A stretch of DNA of 9,957 bases from an uncultured Emticicia sp. (GTDB lineage: Bacteria > Bacteroidota > Bacteroidia > Cytophagales > Spirosomataceae): positions 1-9,957 of the forward strand of contig NZ_CALCZQ010000026.1 in assembly GCF_937903345.1 (NCBI RefSeq), in the 5' to 3' direction. Position numbers and translations under genes: made by a program. The notes below the pieces were generated by a model. That model made no database searches and was not told the DNA's origin. It saw nothing but the letters and a program-made list of their open reading frames with translations. Of this stretch, positions 8,457 to 9,957 are shown piece after piece; within the stretch, counting starts at the first letter, position 1; each line of letters opens with the position of its first letter.

Positions 8457-9360
8457 AGTTATAGTTTGTAATTAATAGTTCGTTTAATTCTCCTCGTTTT
8501 TCAGGATTTGCATTTATGCTTCTTCTTGCTTTTACTCTTGAAATAGAAAATTCCGAATAAATCTCGTCAAAGAAATTGTCATTAGTATCTTTACCCTTTA
8601 CATCTGAATTACTAAGCATCCATTTGTATCCTAGGCTTTCAAGTTTAGAACAAAAATTTCTCAATCGAATTTGTTCTTCATCATTGAATTCGTCTTTTGC
8701 ATAAGAGTTGAAACTAGAGGTATTACTCAAAGGCTTATATGGTGGATCAAAATAGAAGAATGAATTGGTAGTAGTCTCGGTAAGTGTCTTTTCGTAATCA
8801 CCACAAAGTATTTCAACTTTTTGCAAAGCGTTACTTACTGCCAAAATGTTTTTATTGTCACAGATAGTAGGTTTTTTATAGCTACCCATTGGCACATTAT
8901 ATCCATTATTTTTGTTAACTCGATAAAGACCATTAAAGCATGTTCGATTTAGAAAAATAAACAAAGCAGCTTGCCCACTTATTTCTTCTTTTCTGGTGTT
9001 ATATAATTCTCTTTTTTTGTAATAGTATTCTTTTTTTTCATCATCTTTTCCGTCAAGAATGTGAAATTCATTTTGAAGAATTTGAAGAATAGAAATAAGT
9101 TCTTTAGGCTTTGATGCAATTACTCTATAAGCATTTATTAAATCAGCATTTATATCATTTATAACTGCTTTTTCTAATTTTGGAAAATTTTCAAGCATCC
9201 AAAATAAAACAGCACCACTACCAACAAAAGGCTCAACGTAAGTAAATTTTTTATTAGTTATTTCTGATGGTAATGATTTTTCAATTTCAGTTATCAATTG
9301 AGTTTTACCTCCCGCCCATTTTAAAAATGGTTTTGCTATTTTTTCGATTTTATTTTCCAT
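8431..9360 (-). CDS. dam: Dam/DpnM-like GATC DNA adenine methyltransferase
   Basis: A 309-residue alpha-class N6-adenine methyltransferase. Motif order is FLKWAGGKTQL at 12-22 (motif X), YVEPFVGSGAVLFWML at 41-56 (motif I, AdoMet), NDINADLINAYR at 68-79, FNGLYRVNKNNGYNVPMGSY at 142-161 (target-recognition segment shared with Dam and DpnM), and FYFDPPYKPLS at 202-212 (motif IV, DPPY catalytic). The C-terminus has the usual RRSINANPEKRGELNELLITNY. It methylates adenine in GATC and protects the host from the endonuclease encoded next to it. The ATG at 9360 lies 11 nt inside the 66-residue gene, and its own 3' end overlaps the endonuclease start by 26 nt. Length and motifs are complete. An orphan Dam role is unlikely because of the coupled endonuclease. 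Confidence 0.94.
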   Translation of the reverse strand: MENKIEKIAKPFLKWAGGKTQLITEIEKSLPSEITNKKFTYVEPFVGSGAVLFWMLENFPKLEKAVINDINADLINAYRVIASKPKELISILQILQNEFHILDGKDDEKKEYYYKKRELYNTRKEEISGQAALFIFLNRTCFNGLYRVNKNNGYNVPMGSYKKPTICDNKNILAVSNALQKVEILCGDYEKTLTETTTNSFFYFDPPYKPLSNTSSFNSYAKDEFNDEEQIRLRNFCSKLESLGYKWMLSNSDVKGKDTNDNFFDEIYSEFSISRVKARRSINANPEKRGELNELLITNYNYEQALQPA

Positions 9361-9550
9361 TTATTTCAGTTTCAAATTTTTCTTTGAATTCAACTATTAT
9401 TAATGATTTTTTTGAAGCATATTGATGTGCTTCAAATTCGGAATTAAAAAAAACATCAAGCATATCAAATGTTTTATTGTTAATCAAGTGATACGTTTTG
9501 AATTCGGCTTTACCTTTTGTTCTAATAAAATATTCGATGTTTTTTTTCAT
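9350..9550 (-). CDS. 66-residue protein of unknown function in the DpnII-like operon
   Basis: I do not recognise this protein. It begins MKKNIEYFIRTKGKAEFKTY and has an alternating pattern suggesting two or three beta strands (IEYFIRT, KTYHLIN, SLIIVEFKEKF) around one short helix (SEFEAHQYASKK), with no Cys, no signal peptide and no membrane segment. That it is real is supported by context: its ATG overlaps the controller stop in a TAATG junction, and its stop lies 11 nt inside the methyltransferase gene, so the frame is preserved between two certain genes. Its position between controller and methylase suggests a regulatory or accessory role, or simply a ribosome-loading leader for the methylase; both are inference. 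Confidence 0.7.
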   Translation of the reverse strand: MKKNIEYFIRTKGKAEFKTYHLINNKTFDMLDVFFNSEFEAHQYASKKSLIIVEFKEKFETEINGK

Positions 9551-9837
9551 TATAATTCTTTTAAAATATTTCGTGCCTTATTTAATCCTTGTAAAGCGTA
9601 ACTATCATCTCCAACAACACCAATTATTTTATCACAAAGCCAAAGAGAAATTAATTCTTCCTCTGATGTTTTTAAAAGCATAGATAGTTTTAAAACTTGT
9701 TCTCTATTTAAGTTTCTTTCTCCTCTTTCAGCTTTGCTTATCAATGCAGTATCAACTTCTAAATAAGCAGCAACCTGCCTAAGCAATAAATGTTGCTTTT
9801 CTCGAGCTTCTCTAATTTTTTGTCCTAGATTATTCAA
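9550..9837 (-). CDS. XRE/Cro-CI family controller of the restriction-modification operon
   Basis: A 95-residue DNA-binding protein with one HTH_3 domain at about 4-58: LGQKIREAREKQHLLLRQVA, turn, LEVDTALISKAERGERNLN (recognition helix around 29-38). The C-terminal 35 residues (ELISLWLCDKIIGVVGDDSY ...) are helical and probably the dimerisation part. Size and position match C-protein-like controllers of type II systems. The start codon is TTG at 9837-9835: an in-frame TGA lies two codons upstream and no ATG or GTG gives a full HTH, so TTG is the only good start and may keep expression low. A candidate operator and a -7 box lie 10-40 bp upstream, which points to autoregulation. It overlaps the next gene by one base (TAATG). 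Confidence 0.85.
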   Translation of the reverse strand: MNNLGQKIREAREKQHLLLRQVAAYLEVDTALISKAERGERNLNREQVLKLSMLLKTSEEELISLWLCDKIIGVVGDDSYALQGLNKARNILKEL

Positions 9838-9846
9838 TGTTCAGTA

Positions 9847-9872
9847 TTTTGACTTGTCACAAAGTGTCAAAA
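9847..9872. promoter_or_regulatory. Candidate operator of the controller (inverted repeat)
   Basis: Perfect 7-bp arms TTTTGAC (9847-9853) and GTCAAAA (9866-9872) are separated by 12 bp. Inside, TGAC-tt-GTCA (9850-9859) forms a second short palindrome that shares the left arm. It lies 10 bp upstream of the TTG start and overlaps the candidate -7 box, the usual position for a self-repressing controller site. The symmetry is seen directly; binding by this controller is inference. Confidence 0.5.
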
Positions 9873-9903
9873 ATAGGAAAATTTAATGGTTACGCCTCAA
9901 CAA
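9868..9903 (-). promoter_or_regulatory. Candidate Bacteroidota-type promoter of the operon
   Basis: On the minus strand TATTTTTG (complement of 9868-9875) matches the Bacteroidota -7 consensus TAnnTTTG exactly. A TTG at 9900-9898 lies 22 bp upstream, within the 17-23 bp reported range for the -33 TTG in flavobacteria; a second TTG sits at 9903-9901. Transcription would start near 9861, leaving a leader of about 24 nt before the TTG start codon. No equally good box was seen in the gaps before the MmeI-like or DUF262 genes, so this may drive the whole island. Confidence 0.5.
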
Positions 9904-9957
9904 TAAATAAAAATATTCTGTCATTTGAGGTCAAACAAAGAAATATCAAGTAATGCC

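Overview
The window is a defence island with all genes on the minus strand, so transcription runs from right to left. It is AT-rich (roughly one third G+C by eye). Start codons are preceded by A/T-rich sequence with little or no Shine-Dalgarno character, and the only clear promoter candidate has a TAnnTTTG -7 box. Together these point to a Bacteroidota host (Flavobacteriia/Sphingobacteriia/Cytophagia-like); this is an inference from style, not from a marker gene.

Region 1 (about 9903 down to 5132) is a tightly packed six-gene operon built around a DpnII/MboI-type restriction-modification system. The order is: promoter with an overlapping inverted repeat, a small XRE/Cro-CI controller with a TTG start, a 66-residue unknown protein, an alpha-class Dam-like GATC methyltransferase (DpnM type), the DpnII/MboI-family endonuclease, a 515-residue DGQHR-domain protein, and a beta-class second methyltransferase (DpnA type). 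The genes overlap or abut (junctions of -1, -11, -26, +2 and -4 nt), so they are almost certainly co-transcribed and translationally coupled. The DGQHR protein sitting between restriction enzyme and second methylase is the most unusual element.

Region 2 (5055 to 2278) is a single-chain MmeI-like type IIL restriction-modification enzyme with an N-terminal D-x9-ExK nuclease and a gamma-type adenine methyltransferase core (LDPACGCGNF ... NPPF). It starts 76 bp after the DpnII-like operon with no clear promoter of its own.

Region 3 (2236 to the left edge) is a DUF262-DUF1524-DUF5655 protein of the GmrSD/BrxU-like, modification-dependent (type IV) class. A short, very basic protein follows directly: its ATG abuts the preceding stop, and it runs off the left edge.

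As a unit the island would give two layers that cut unmodified invading DNA (GATC and an unknown MmeI-type site) plus a third that probably attacks modified phage DNA. Two different DGQxR-motif proteins (DGQQR and DGQHR, both of the ParB/Srx-like nucleotide-hydrolase world) occur in the same island. No tRNA, rRNA, CRISPR array, insertion sequence or integrase is visible.
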